A program made the translations under genes and the position numbers. Source: Lachnospiraceae bacterium (GTDB lineage Bacteria > Bacillota > Clostridia > Lachnospirales > Lachnospiraceae). From it: 64,000 nucleotides of DNA. The stretch is taken from positions 62,001-126,000 of the forward strand of contig SVFQ01000005.1 in the NCBI GenBank assembly GCA_015056765.1, read 5' to 3'. The notes under the pieces were generated by a model that saw only the letters and a program-made list of their open reading frames with translations, was not told the origin of the DNA and ran no database searches. Below, in pieces: positions 8,003-17,105 of the stretch. The stretch's first letter is position 1. Each line of letters opens with the position of its first letter.

Positions 8003-9199
8003 ATGGGAAGCAAAAAAACAGAGGAAGATAAGTACATAGCTGCTAGAAAACGAAAAGCAGGACGATTAAGTTTTCTATTTCGGATTATGTGGTTGGTCCC
8101 TATCAAAAAGAAAAAGGTCGTTTTTGCCTGCTATGAAGGTGATGGCGGTTATGGTTGTAATCCGAAATATATCGCCGATGAAATGATTCGTCGTAAATGG
8201 GATGGCAAAATCGTATGGTTGACGCATGACGTAACGAGAGAATTTCCGGCAGAAATAAAGGTGGTAAAAGATACGCCCTGGCATACGGCATTTCATCTGG
8301 CAACAGCACAGATTTGGATTGATAACTATCGTAAGCCTTATGGGACATTGAAACGAAAAGGACAGCTTTATATTCAGACTTGGCATGCGTCTTTTGGATT
8401 TAAGGCAGTAGGATTATATCGAGGAGATAAGTTCCCTAAGATTGCCAGAATAGTGAGCGAATGGGATTCAAGTCTCATAGACTACATCATTTCAAATTCT
8501 GAGTACTGCGATAAAGTGTATCCCAAAAAGCTGCTATATAGTGGACCTACTTTACGTGTGGGATCACCGAGGGTGGATCCCTTAATAAATAGGACAGATG
8601 AAGAGAGACGGACTATCCGTAAAAAACTTGGGATAAACTCGGCCGATTATGTTATTTTATATGCGCCCACCTTTAGAGGCGGTACGCAAAAAGAAAAAAA
8701 GAAAGTAGAAACAGAGACATTTACAATCGATTTGGATTTATTGGCTGAGACAACGGCTAAACGGTTTGAAAAGAATTGCACCATATTGCTAAGACTTCAT
8801 CCGCAACTGGCGGCATCTCAAAATCTCAGTGTATATGAGCGAGCGAACATAAAAGATGTAAGTAGTCTGCCGGATATCAGTGAAATCATGACTTGTTGTG
8901 ATATGGTGATAACCGATTATTCCAGCTGTGGGTTTGATGCAGCATTTGCAGGTGTTCCGGTAGTACTTTATGCAGATGACATGAAAAAGTATATCGATAA
9001 TCGTGGAGATTTGATGTGGAAACGTGAGGAACTACCCTTTGACATTGCAGAGACTAATGAGGAATTAATGCAGCTTATATCTGATTTTGATGAGAAACAG
9101 TATCAGGCACGATGTCGTGCATTCATGAGTGAGCATGGCGTTGTAGAAGATGGACGTGCCAGCCAGCATGTGGTAGATGCAATAGAAACATTTATATAA
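8003..9199 (+). CDS. CDP-glycerol:poly(glycerophosphate) glycerophosphotransferase family (TagF-like)
   Basis: This 398-residue GT-B-fold enzyme shows the family signatures: WIDNYRKPYGTLKRK and QTWHASFGFKAVG in the N-terminal half, YAPTFRGG near residue 220, LLRLHPQL, and VITDYSSCGFDAAFAGVPVVLY. Members transfer polyol phosphate from a CDP-alcohol to a growing chain or a glycan at the membrane surface. The N terminus is basic and has no transmembrane segment. The donor is probably made by the preceding cytidylyltransferase. In this island the acceptor may be a flagellin or cell-surface glycan rather than teichoic acid; this is inference. Confidence 0.88.
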   Translation: MGSKKTEEDKYIAARKRKAGRLSFLFRIMWLVPIKKKKVVFACYEGDGGYGCNPKYIADEMIRRKWDGKIVWLTHDVTREFPAEIKVVKDTPWHTAFHLATAQIWIDNYRKPYGTLKRKGQLYIQTWHASFGFKAVGLYRGDKFPKIARIVSEWDSSLIDYIISNSEYCDKVYPKKLLYSGPTLRVGSPRVDPLINRTDEERRTIRKKLGINSADYVILYAPTFRGGTQKEKKKVETETFTIDLDLLAETTAKRFEKNCTILLRLHPQLAASQNLSVYERANIKDVSSLPDISEIMTCCDMVITDYSSCGFDAAFAGVPVVLYADDMKKYIDNRGDLMWKREELPFDIAETNEELMQLISDFDEKQYQARCRAFMSEHGVVEDGRASQHVVDAIETFI

Positions 9200-9204
9200 G
9201 GGCG

Positions 9205-9233
9205 AAAGCAGCACTGACAAGTGCTGCTTTTTT
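9205..9233 (+). terminator. Intrinsic terminator
   Basis: A 10-bp perfect stem AAAGCAGCAC/GTGCTGCTTT with a TGACAA loop is followed by TTT, directly after the TagF-like gene. Confidence 0.8.
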
Positions 9234-9271
9234 GCTTGGAATTTATAAAGAAGGAATAAAGTTTATTATAT

Positions 9272-9685
9272 TTGAATAAAGAATCCGCAGAATGTGCAAC
9301 AGAACTATTTTGCGACAATACTGAAGAGGGGGATTTTATTGACAGTCATTTTCTGGCTGAGATAAAATAGACTTACAATTTCATAGAAGATGAATCCTAT
9401 GCACTTGGGATAGCAGGTGCTTGCAATCCCACTGGGAAATGTGAAAACATAAGCTTCCATCCGCAGGTTGATGTTAGCTGGCAGGTTGCATCAGCAGGTC
9501 AAATGAATCAAATCACTGACGCTACAACCAATGAGACGGAAATAGAAACGGGAACGGTTGAGATAGAAGCAGAAACTACGGAGATGGAGATGGAGAGTTC
9601 AATTTCGACGGAAATGAACGAAGAGACGGAAGAAACAGATGAGCAACCAAGTGAAACTACAGATGAATCACAAGATGGAATGTGA
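9272..9685 (+). pseudogene. Degenerate reading frame with an acidic Thr/Glu-rich tail
   Basis: One frame reads from a TTG at 9272 to TGA 9683-9685 with a single in-frame TAG at 9368-9370. After the TAG it gives a protein-like stretch (ESYALGIAGACNPTGKCEN, FHPQVDVSWQVASAG) and then about 55 residues made mostly of Glu, Thr, Met and Ser. The tail from ATG 9503 could still be translated (60 residues). No family is recognised; it may be the remnant of a surface or secreted protein with a low-complexity linker. Its TGA overlaps the ATG 9675 start of the next gene, which would allow translational coupling. Confidence 0.4.
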
Positions 9686-10487
9686 TTTTACTAGCGTAAT
9701 TAATAATCTAGAAAACAACTCTTTTTTTATATATGGTGCCGGATTTGTAGGAGATTTCTTTTATGACCTTTTAAGGTGTAAGGGACTACAGAATCATGTC
9801 AAAGCATTTGTGATGTCAAAACCTAATGAGAATGAACATGAGGGTGTTCCGGTCATCTCGATTAATGATGTGCCGGATGAGAAAGCATATATTGTTATTG
9901 CAGTACACGAGTCAGTATTAACAGAAATTGAAGAGCAACTAGATAAAAGAAAACTTGGCAATAGAACGTGGATTTATCCGTACTTATATCGCTTGTGGTT
10001 AGGCAAACCGATACAGACATCGATTCGGGTTCCTGTAAAACAGATTTGGAATCAAGAGCGAAATAGATATGCCATTGCGGTAAGATATTTAGCAATAGAT
10101 CAATACTTTCAGAAGAACTCCGTAGGGTATGACTTGTATCGGAAATCAATGGGCCTACCTAAATATAAAAGTACTGTAGAAAAGAGATTAGGCGGTTTTC
10201 AAAATTTGATAGAAGACTGGGGGCAGAATGGATATCGAGACCATAATGCAATAAGAATCTTGGATGATGATACTGTTGTTGACGGAAAACACAGACTAAC
10301 AACGGCAATCTATTTTGGTGAAAAGGATATTGTTTGCGATATATTTTCTGCTCATAATAAAGAACCTATAGAAATGATTCCGGATGCAAAGAAAATGATA
10401 GTTGATAATCTACCAGCATTAGGTTTTACTGAAAATGATATTCAACTTTTGGATGAAACAATCAAGCTGATTGATGCTAAGATTTAG
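9675..10487 (+). CDS. Rossmann module fused to ParB/sulfiredoxin-like domain
   Basis: This protein has about 270 residues. Residues 10-100 form a Rossmann-like module (SFFIYGAGFVGDFFYDLL, then a VPVISINDVP linker and AYIVIAVHES) like those on other proteins of this island. The C-terminal half contains DDDTVVDGKHRLTTAIYFG, resembling the DGxHR core of ParB-N / sulfiredoxin-type nucleotide-binding domains. The function is not known; ParB-type domains can hydrolyse CTP or act as kinases. The start is uncertain: ATG 9675 overlaps the stop of the upstream frame, and ATGs at 9639 and 9663 are in frame; none has a good ribosome binding site. Confidence 0.6.
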   Translation: MECDFTSVINNLENNSFFIYGAGFVGDFFYDLLRCKGLQNHVKAFVMSKPNENEHEGVPVISINDVPDEKAYIVIAVHESVLTEIEEQLDKRKLGNRTWIYPYLYRLWLGKPIQTSIRVPVKQIWNQERNRYAIAVRYLAIDQYFQKNSVGYDLYRKSMGLPKYKSTVEKRLGGFQNLIEDWGQNGYRDHNAIRILDDDTVVDGKHRLTTAIYFGEKDIVCDIFSAHNKEPIEMIPDAKKMIVDNLPALGFTENDIQLLDETIKLIDAKI

Positions 10488-10520
10488 TAAGGTAAAAACT
10501 GAATATGACCGTCGTTTTTC

Positions 10521-10549
10521 TTGAAGCAAAAGTTGTAAGCAATTATAAT
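10521..10549 (+). promoter_or_regulatory. Sigma-A-type promoter
   Basis: TTGAAG (10521-10526), a 17-bp spacer and consensus TATAAT (10544-10549). Together with upstream bases from 10495 it matches the promoter block at 35693-35747, sharing AAAACTGAATA, then 14 bases, then CTTGAAGC. Confidence 0.75.
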
Positions 10550-10561
10550 ATAGAGAGACGC

Positions 10562-10591
10562 ATGAATAGAATAAAAAGGCAGTACCGATAG
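10562..10591 (+). CDS. Possible 9-residue leader peptide
   Basis: A short frame MNRIKRQYR begins about 12 bases after the -10 box, with GAGAG upstream of its ATG. Its coding sequence runs through the 5' arm of the hairpin at 10573-10604 and its stop falls at the first base of the 3' arm, the geometry of translational attenuators. This is inference from position only. Confidence 0.3.
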   Translation: MNRIKRQYR

Positions 10592-10604
10592 GTGCTGCCT
10601 TTTT
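10573..10604 (+). terminator. Terminator hairpin in the leader of the 850-residue protein gene
   Basis: AAAAAGGCAGTACC pairs with GGTGCTGCCTTTTT (one G-T pair), with a GATA loop and a T run. It lies between the promoter at 10521 and ATG 10624, so it could attenuate that transcript as well as end upstream ones. Confidence 0.7.
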
Positions 10605-10623
10605 AAGAATTAAAGGGGATACT

Positions 10624-13176
10624 ATGCGAAAAAGAGTAAAAGAGCAGCTAACAGAGTTGCTGAATACAATGCTGGAAAGTTGTGATGAACTATGCAATAG
10701 CGTAGAAGGCGACAAACTGCAGCTGACCTTGCTGGAGGACTGCCAGAATGCGGCTATTCTTGTGGGGGAAAATATCGAAGCAAGTGAAGGGGAAGGAACA
10801 CAGGCTGTATCCTGCTTGGAAAAGTACTGTGAAGTGCTTTATCACATCTCCGAAGAAGGAGTGAAAGAAGAGTATGTAGCAGAACTTCGAAGCTTATTAC
10901 ATGCAATCGTAGAAGAAGTTGATAAGTTTCCTAAAACGCTTGAAGTGGCTTTCTTTCCATACAAGGCAAGTATGTGGGATTCCCTGGAGAGCATCTGGAT
11001 GGCGGCTAATGAAGACCCAAGGTGTCATGCAGTGGTAGTTCCGATTCCATATGTTGATCGCAACCCTGATGGAAGTGTAAAAGAAGAACATTACGAAATC
11101 AATCTTTATCCGGAAGAAGTGCCGGTGGTAGACTATCGGTCCTATCCATTGGATGAAATCCATCCGGATATCGCATTTATCCATAATCCCTATGACGAGA
11201 AGAACCTGGTTACCAGTGTTCACCCTAATTATTATTCCTGGAGATTGAAGGAACATACAGATTGTCTAGTGTATGTGCCTTATTTTGCGTTACCGGGAAA
11301 TCTGGACAGGAACTATAGTGACTTCTCTGCGTATCATCATGTGAACTATATTGTGACACAGAACCCTGAGCATCGTAAATCATTTCCGTCAGAGCTTCCG
11401 GATGAAATGTTTTTACCACTTGGTAGTCCAAAATTTGATTCTGTTATTCGCAAATGCAGGAATCCGAAATTAATCCCAGAAGCTTGGCGTGCAAAAATGG
11501 ATAGGAAGAGAGTTTTCTTTTATAACACATCGCTTCGTTGCGCCATCAATGAGCCTGATGACTATCTGAAAAAGATGGGAGAGGTATTTAAAGCATTTGC
11601 AGGTCGTGATGACGTGTGTCTTGTATGGCGTCCACATCCCTTACTAGAGGCTACATTTGATTCCATGCAGCCGGAGTATGCAAAAGTTTTCAGAGGGTTG
11701 CGTAATCTATATATCAAGCAGAATATTGGAATCTATGATGATACACCCTGTATGGAGGATACCATTTCTTGGTGTGATGCTTACTTGGGAGATGAAGGAT
11801 CCAGTGTAATATCATCATTTTCCATGGCACAAAAGCCGATATTCATTTTGAATAATGAGATACGACAAGTATCAGATACAAATGACTGGATGAAAGAAAT
11901 ATTCCGTTTTTCGTTTAATCCTGACGGAGATGACAGATGGATTGTCACGTTGCAGGATGAACTATGGCATGCAGAATCCAATGACTATTCCTATAAATTG
12001 AAGATTGAGTTAAGAGATGAAAACTCGTTAACAAGTGGCACTCAGTACTGCAGAGCAAAAGAGAAGAATGGAAAGGTATATATTTTACCGGATAATGCTC
12101 AGGATGTATTGATTTACGATACAAAAACAGGAAAAACAAAACGTATTGAACTGGAAAAGGTAGAAACGGAAGGCAATTCTTTTTCGGGAGGATGGTTTAG
12201 CAAGGGTTATGTGTGGCTTGTGCCCAACTATTATCCGGCAATAGTTAGAATTGATTTAAAGACAGATACAATAACCTATTTGAAAAAAGAAAGGGATTAT
12301 TTAATTCAGCAGCATGGTAAAGATATCCTAGCAGGCTCAATGCGTATTGAAGAAGATTATATTGTGCTTTCCTCGCCTATTGAGAATAAATTGCTCTACA
12401 TCGATGAAGATTCATTGAAAGTGTCAGAAGTAAGCTTTGATATGGAAGGATGGAAAGGAACACAAGGCACTGTAAGAGAGTATACCTTAACAGAAGGAAT
12501 GCATGGTAGAGAGAAAGCTGTTTGGATATTGCCTAGGGAAGGCTATGATGTGATTCATTATGACCTTGAAAGCAAAGAGCAAAAAGTATACCACATAGAA
12601 CCAAAGGGATTCCATTGTTTGACATGGCCAGATGGGGAGGTGACGGACAAGAAAGCGTTCGGAAATGTCATATCTTATGATGGAGAGAGAACTATATTTT
12701 CTCCTCTATGGGGCAATATGTATGTTGAACTTGATTTGTCTAATGGTAAATCAAAAGAATGGAAGCCTGAAATAACAGAGCAACCGTGGGAGGAGAGTCT
12801 TGAAGAAATATCTCCGACAAAAGGTGGATTTACAGGAGGAAGATCCCCGCTCACGAAAGCAGGCATAATCCGTATTGCAGATTATTGGACAAGGAGATTA
12901 TTTGAATATAATTTTACGCAAGTAAAAACGGATGAACACCATATTAATTTTAACAAACAAAGGATTGCTGAAAAAACAGCAGGGTTTCAAAAAGGTGCAA
13001 TCTACAGCTGTAGAGAAGATGTTTTCAATTCCTTAGAAGACATCGTTAATAATACAATATGTGGTTTGAAATTTGATAGTAGTATACAGGCAGAATATTG
13101 CAAAAGCATAAATTCTACTTTTGATGGTAAAGCCGGAGAAAACATAATCCATACGCTAATTGATAGGCAGGTGTAG
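10624..13176 (+). CDS. Large protein with TagF-like GT-B domain and C-terminal beta-rich region
   Basis: This 850-residue protein has three visible parts. Residues 1-110 are helical and acidic. Residues 110-425 resemble the GT-B fold of CDP-glycerol glycerophosphotransferases: FFPYKASMWDSLESIW, VPYFALPG, LPLGSPKFDS, CLVWRPHPLLEA (compare RLHP) and DAYLGDEGSSVISSFSMAQKP in place of the DYSS motif. Residues 450-760 contain repeating beta-hairpin patterns (GKVYILPDNAQDVLIYD, GYVWLVPNYYPAIVRID, KAVWILPREGYDVIHYD) suggesting a beta-propeller. ATG 10624 has AAAGGGG upstream. The gene after it begins 3 bases past the stop. It probably transfers a glycan or polyol unit; the fusion architecture is unusual and the substrate unknown. 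Confidence 0.7.
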   Translation: MRKRVKEQLTELLNTMLESCDELCNSVEGDKLQLTLLEDCQNAAILVGENIEASEGEGTQAVSCLEKYCEVLYHISEEGVKEEYVAELRSLLHAIVEEVDKFPKTLEVAFFPYKASMWDSLESIWMAANEDPRCHAVVVPIPYVDRNPDGSVKEEHYEINLYPEEVPVVDYRSYPLDEIHPDIAFIHNPYDEKNLVTSVHPNYYSWRLKEHTDCLVYVPYFALPGNLDRNYSDFSAYHHVNYIVTQNPEHRKSFPSELPDEMFLPLGSPKFDSVIRKCRNPKLIPEAWRAKMDRKRVFFYNTSLRCAINEPDDYLKKMGEVFKAFAGRDDVCLVWRPHPLLEATFDSMQPEYAKVFRGLRNLYIKQNIGIYDDTPCMEDTISWCDAYLGDEGSSVISSFSMAQKPIFILNNEIRQVSDTNDWMKEIFRFSFNPDGDDRWIVTLQDELWHAESNDYSYKLKIELRDENSLTSGTQYCRAKEKNGKVYILPDNAQDVLIYDTKTGKTKRIELEKVETEGNSFSGGWFSKGYVWLVPNYYPAIVRIDLKTDTITYLKKERDYLIQQHGKDILAGSMRIEEDYIVLSSPIENKLLYIDEDSLKVSEVSFDMEGWKGTQGTVREYTLTEGMHGREKAVWILPREGYDVIHYDLESKEQKVYHIEPKGFHCLTWPDGEVTDKKAFGNVISYDGERTIFSPLWGNMYVELDLSNGKSKEWKPEITEQPWEESLEEISPTKGGFTGGRSPLTKAGIIRIADYWTRRLFEYNFTQVKTDEHHINFNKQRIAEKTAGFQKGAIYSCREDVFNSLEDIVNNTICGLKFDSSIQAEYCKSINSTFDGKAGENIIHTLIDRQV

Positions 13177-13179
13177 TAC

Positions 13180-14565
13180 ATGTATAAATATTTATTCCCA
13201 TACTCTCAGGTGCCGCCTGGCAGCAGAATTGTCATATACGGTATAGGTGAAGTTGGAATGGACTACTATAGGCAAATGCTGGTAACAGGATTCTGTGACG
13301 TAGTAGCTATCATAGATCGAAAATGGGATGAGTATCAAAATTTAAAATGTCCAGTATATCCGCATGAAAAACTTGGGGATATATCCTGTGACTATATTGT
13401 ACTTGCATTTAAGACATCTATTCATCTGCGTGAAATCGTGAACACAATTAAGTCATATGGTGTGAGTGATAAACAGATTATCATGCCAACAGCAAATGAC
13501 GCTGAAGCCTCAATATATGGAGAAGCGGAGACAGAAGAGGATTTAGAGGCATTGGCCTATACCAAATCAAGGCTATCTGTTGCGTTTACGATGAAAGGTG
13601 GAATCGGAGACTGTATCTCAAATGCACCTCTTGTCTATATGTTGGTGAGAGAACTGCCAGATTGTCTAATTGATTTAGTGGGCGTGAAGAACAAGGGATT
13701 TTTGGAGTATCTCTTTCAAGACTGCAGAAATATCAACGTCATTACTAAGAGAATCGTAGATGATCAGGGCTATGCATTGTCTATGGAAGTATTAAGAGGC
13801 AATGTTGTAGTCGCACAATTAAAAGATGACATCATTTTTGAAAAAAATAATGCATTTTATGAAAAACTGAAGAAGGTGCAGAAGAAGAATAAGGCAGAGG
13901 ATTTCGATTATCGTATTCCACTACAGGTTTTTTGGAAAAGGTTTGAACTGCAAGGTCAGGACTACTATAGTGCAAAAACGTGTGATGGAATCTTGGATTT
14001 GAATCGAAATGTGCCTATTCCGCTTTCGAAGGCGGGACAAAAAGAATTCGAAGACCTCAGATTGCTTCAGTACATCACGGTATGTGGCGGTAACGGGTTG
14101 TCTAAAGATAAATCTATCGTATCTAAAGCATGGCCTAAAGAGTACTTCGATGAGTTGATTCGTATGATTAAGGCGTCCTATCCCAACATCCAAGTAGTAC
14201 AAATAGGGGCAGCAGATGTAGAGGTATATCAAAACACTGACATACAACTCTTGGGTAAGGACTTTGAGGTAATCTCGTGGATTCTCAAGAATAGCCTTCT
14301 TCACATAGATATAGATGGAGGAATGGTGCACTTGGCATCTCAGCTGGGAACAAAGTGTATCGTTCTATTTGGGCCTACTAGTGTAAAGTATCTGGGCTAC
14401 AAAGATAACATCAACATCGTAAGCAAAAAATGCAATTCCTGTTATGGTTTGTATTCGGAGAATTATCGGTGTGCACGATTTATGGACGAACCGGAATGCA
14501 TGTATTCGATTCAACCAGAGATGGTGTTTGAGAAGGTACTTGATTATTTGGAATTCGTAATGTGA
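13180..14565 (+). CDS. Rossmann module fused to GT9 (heptosyltransferase-family) glycosyltransferase
   Basis: This protein has 461 residues. Residues 15-110 form the island's Rossmann-like module (SRIVIYGIGEVGMDYYRQM, then VVAIIDRKWDEY). Residues 130-461 are a family 9 glycosyltransferase: FTMKGGIGDCISNAPLVY matches the GDxxxxxP start of heptosyltransferases, and IDIDGGMVHLASQLGTKCIV followed by LFGPTS is the conserved nucleotide-sugar site. The C terminus has several cysteines (CNSCYGLY, CARFMDEPECM), as is common in GT9 proteins of this kind. GT9 enzymes use ADP-heptose, and a full ADP-heptose pathway lies 6 kb downstream, so heptosyl transfer is the favoured function. Confidence 0.85.
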   Translation: MYKYLFPYSQVPPGSRIVIYGIGEVGMDYYRQMLVTGFCDVVAIIDRKWDEYQNLKCPVYPHEKLGDISCDYIVLAFKTSIHLREIVNTIKSYGVSDKQIIMPTANDAEASIYGEAETEEDLEALAYTKSRLSVAFTMKGGIGDCISNAPLVYMLVRELPDCLIDLVGVKNKGFLEYLFQDCRNINVITKRIVDDQGYALSMEVLRGNVVVAQLKDDIIFEKNNAFYEKLKKVQKKNKAEDFDYRIPLQVFWKRFELQGQDYYSAKTCDGILDLNRNVPIPLSKAGQKEFEDLRLLQYITVCGGNGLSKDKSIVSKAWPKEYFDELIRMIKASYPNIQVVQIGAADVEVYQNTDIQLLGKDFEVISWILKNSLLHIDIDGGMVHLASQLGTKCIVLFGPTSVKYLGYKDNINIVSKKCNSCYGLYSENYRCARFMDEPECMYSIQPEMVFEKVLDYLEFVM

Positions 14566-14598
14566 AAAAACAAACTGCGACATATATGGGAGGATTTG

Positions 14599-17082
14599 AT
14601 GGAAGAATATCTTGATCCGTATTTATTAGAAAAAATAAAATCGGAATTGAATGGATATCAGTGTATTGCTTGTTATGGAACAGGTAAAAAGGCTGAAAAA
14701 ATCATACCATATTTAAAAGAAGCAGGCTTGTATGAGTATATTTTATCCTTTGTTGATCAAGATGATAGCGAAATGATTGGCCGAGAGTTTCATGGCTTTA
14801 AGGTTCGCAGGTATGATGAAATATACGATAAAGTTGAAGTAATTGTTATTACTTCTTCATTGTGGTGGCCTGAAATAAAAAAACGATTAGAATCCTATGA
14901 GGATACTTATAAGCAACACGTTCCTGTTGTGGCTATTTTTGATAAAAGTTCGCAAAAGAAGCGGAATTTTAGCGGGCAGGATTACGAGGAATATGTTGAA
15001 TTTGTTAAAAATAGAAGAAGGAGTGGGGATTCCTTTGTTCCAATTTCTTCTATTCCTTATGAGAGATACGCTTCAGATGCAAAAATCATTGCATTTTACT
15101 TGCCACAGTACTACAGAATAGAAAGTAATGATATATATCATGGGGCTGGTTTTACGGAATGGACTAATTCATCTCAGGCCACTCCACTTTTTTGCGGACA
15201 TAATCAGCCACATATACCTTATGATGTTGGATACTACTCACTCACTACACCTGATGTGATGCTGAGACAAGTTGATTTGGCAAGGAGATATGGCGTATAC
15301 GGATTTTGCTTCCACTATTATTGGTTCTCGGGAAATAGAACCATGGAAAAACCACTGAAAATGCTATTGGATAATCCAGAAATAGACATACCGTTTTGCT
15401 TCAACTGGGCAACAGAAAACTGGACACAGAAATGGGATGGCGGTAAAAGCGGAGTAATCTATCAGCATAGATTCCAACCGGATGATCCAGTCAACTTCAT
15501 GAAGGACATCTTGCCTTTTTTTAATGATAAACGTTATATAAGAATCAATGGAAGACCAGTGTTAATTATATATACATTGGAGGTGTTTGATCCGGATTAC
15601 GCAAGGAATATGATTGAGACTTTTCGCAAAACTGCGAGGGAAAATGGTTTTCCGGATCTGTATATTTTACTCAGCACATTTCAACCATATAGGGAGGAGA
15701 CGATAGAAGATTTCAATTTGGATGGAGTGGTGGAGTTTCCACCTTCCGGAATGAATTTGGATTGTAAAACAATTCTGCCTGCGGGTTATATAAATCCAGA
15801 TTTTTATGGTACAGTTTTTGATTTAAAAGAGTACGTGGATAAAAGAAAATATATTCATGAATATGGAACAAAAAACGTCTTTCGTTCGGCGCTTGTATCA
15901 TTTGATAACACTGCGAGAAAATCGAAGTGGGATGGTGTGGTTTTTCATGGCGCGTCTCCGGATGTATATGGAAAATGGCTGCAAGATATCCTAGAGATTA
16001 ATCGTAAAGAGAAACGAGAAGAAGATAATAATATTGTATTTGTAAACGCTTGGAATGAGTGGGCAGAAGGATGTCATCTTGAACCAGATATGTTCTACGG
16101 ATATGGTTATTTGGAAGCAACAAGAGATGCCATTTATCGTGCGCGCGGGCTCAATACAGAATACATTAGTAAACAGGTGGAAGAAATACTAAAACAGGGA
16201 GTTGGTAAGGTTCATTTTTATGTCTTGTGCACGGAAAGTAGAAGCAAGGTTATTGCCTGTGAACCGATTCCGCGATATTTAAAAAAACACTATAAAGGAT
16301 GTATGGTTAGCTGGTGTTTAATAAATGAGTACAAGGAGTTTGTGAAGTACAATCCGCATGTTGACGAGGTTTTGACTAGAGAAAACCTTATGGAATTAGA
16401 ACAAATGTTGAGTGGCATTGCAGAGAAATCCAGGGAAGCAGTAATTGTTGATTGTTGTTACAACGGATACACGATGGAAAACTCATCTGTTGTACATGAA
16501 AACGTAATTAATCCTCAAATCACTGCTCACAATTTCTTACAGTATGGTTCGTTGCTAGAAAGCGCTTCTGCAGTGGCTGGCATTCCGAAGATAAAAGCGG
16601 AACCTGTTTTTTACCTGTGTACAGAGACTGATAATCCATTTGCAGGAGAAAGATATGTGGTGCTTTATAGTAAACCAGACGGTGCAGAAAAAGAGTGGCA
16701 ATATGCGAAATGGAAGACTCTAGCTGAAAGCATCTGTAAATCAGGTATTAAGGTAATTGAGATAGGCGATGTTGCTCGTGTCTGGACTGAACACGAATAC
16801 TATATAGACTATACGGGAGATAAAAGCATCCAAGTTATCGCACAGATTATAAATGGTTCACTTGCCTTTGTGGGAGGTGATAATGAGTATGCACATATAG
16901 CCAACGCAATGCATAAGGCTTCTGTTATTTTATACGGAAAGCAAAAAGAGAATGAAGCGCTTCCGTATTCTGGCTTTTTTGAGAATAACAGGGATGATGT
17001 TTTTCTTTTCCATAAGAATGGGGTAAAAGGAATAACCTCCGAAATGGTGGTTACAAATCTTAAAAGACAATCTGTATTATAA
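14599..17082 (+). CDS. Rossmann module, WbsX-like glycosyltransferase and GT9-like domain in one protein
   Basis: This protein has about 827 residues. Residues 10-105 are the shared Rossmann-like module (YQCIACYGTGKKAEKIIPYL). Residues 155-525 match the WbsX family: AFYLPQYYRIESND, GFTEWTN, YGVYGFCFHYYWFSG, PFCFNWATENWTQKWDGG and FVNAWNEWAEGCHLEPD. The last 290 residues resemble a GT9 half (VHFYVLCTESRSKV..., FVGGDNEYAHIANAMHKASV followed by ILYGK). WbsX proteins occur in O-antigen and rhamnan-type polysaccharide clusters and are related to GH99-like folds. ATG 14599 is chosen over the adjacent TTG 14596 because of GGGAGG at 14588-14593. The three-part architecture is unusual; acceptor and donor are unknown. 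Confidence 0.82.
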   Translation: MEEYLDPYLLEKIKSELNGYQCIACYGTGKKAEKIIPYLKEAGLYEYILSFVDQDDSEMIGREFHGFKVRRYDEIYDKVEVIVITSSLWWPEIKKRLESYEDTYKQHVPVVAIFDKSSQKKRNFSGQDYEEYVEFVKNRRRSGDSFVPISSIPYERYASDAKIIAFYLPQYYRIESNDIYHGAGFTEWTNSSQATPLFCGHNQPHIPYDVGYYSLTTPDVMLRQVDLARRYGVYGFCFHYYWFSGNRTMEKPLKMLLDNPEIDIPFCFNWATENWTQKWDGGKSGVIYQHRFQPDDPVNFMKDILPFFNDKRYIRINGRPVLIIYTLEVFDPDYARNMIETFRKTARENGFPDLYILLSTFQPYREETIEDFNLDGVVEFPPSGMNLDCKTILPAGYINPDFYGTVFDLKEYVDKRKYIHEYGTKNVFRSALVSFDNTARKSKWDGVVFHGASPDVYGKWLQDILEINRKEKREEDNNIVFVNAWNEWAEGCHLEPDMFYGYGYLEATRDAIYRARGLNTEYISKQVEEILKQGVGKVHFYVLCTESRSKVIACEPIPRYLKKHYKGCMVSWCLINEYKEFVKYNPHVDEVLTRENLMELEQMLSGIAEKSREAVIVDCCYNGYTMENSSVVHENVINPQITAHNFLQYGSLLESASAVAGIPKIKAEPVFYLCTETDNPFAGERYVVLYSKPDGAEKEWQYAKWKTLAESICKSGIKVIEIGDVARVWTEHEYYIDYTGDKSIQVIAQIINGSLAFVGGDNEYAHIANAMHKASVILYGKQKENEALPYSGFFENNRDDVFLFHKNGVKGITSEMVVTNLKRQSVL

Positions 17083-17105
17083 AGCAGAATAGATGGAGCA
17101 AAAAA

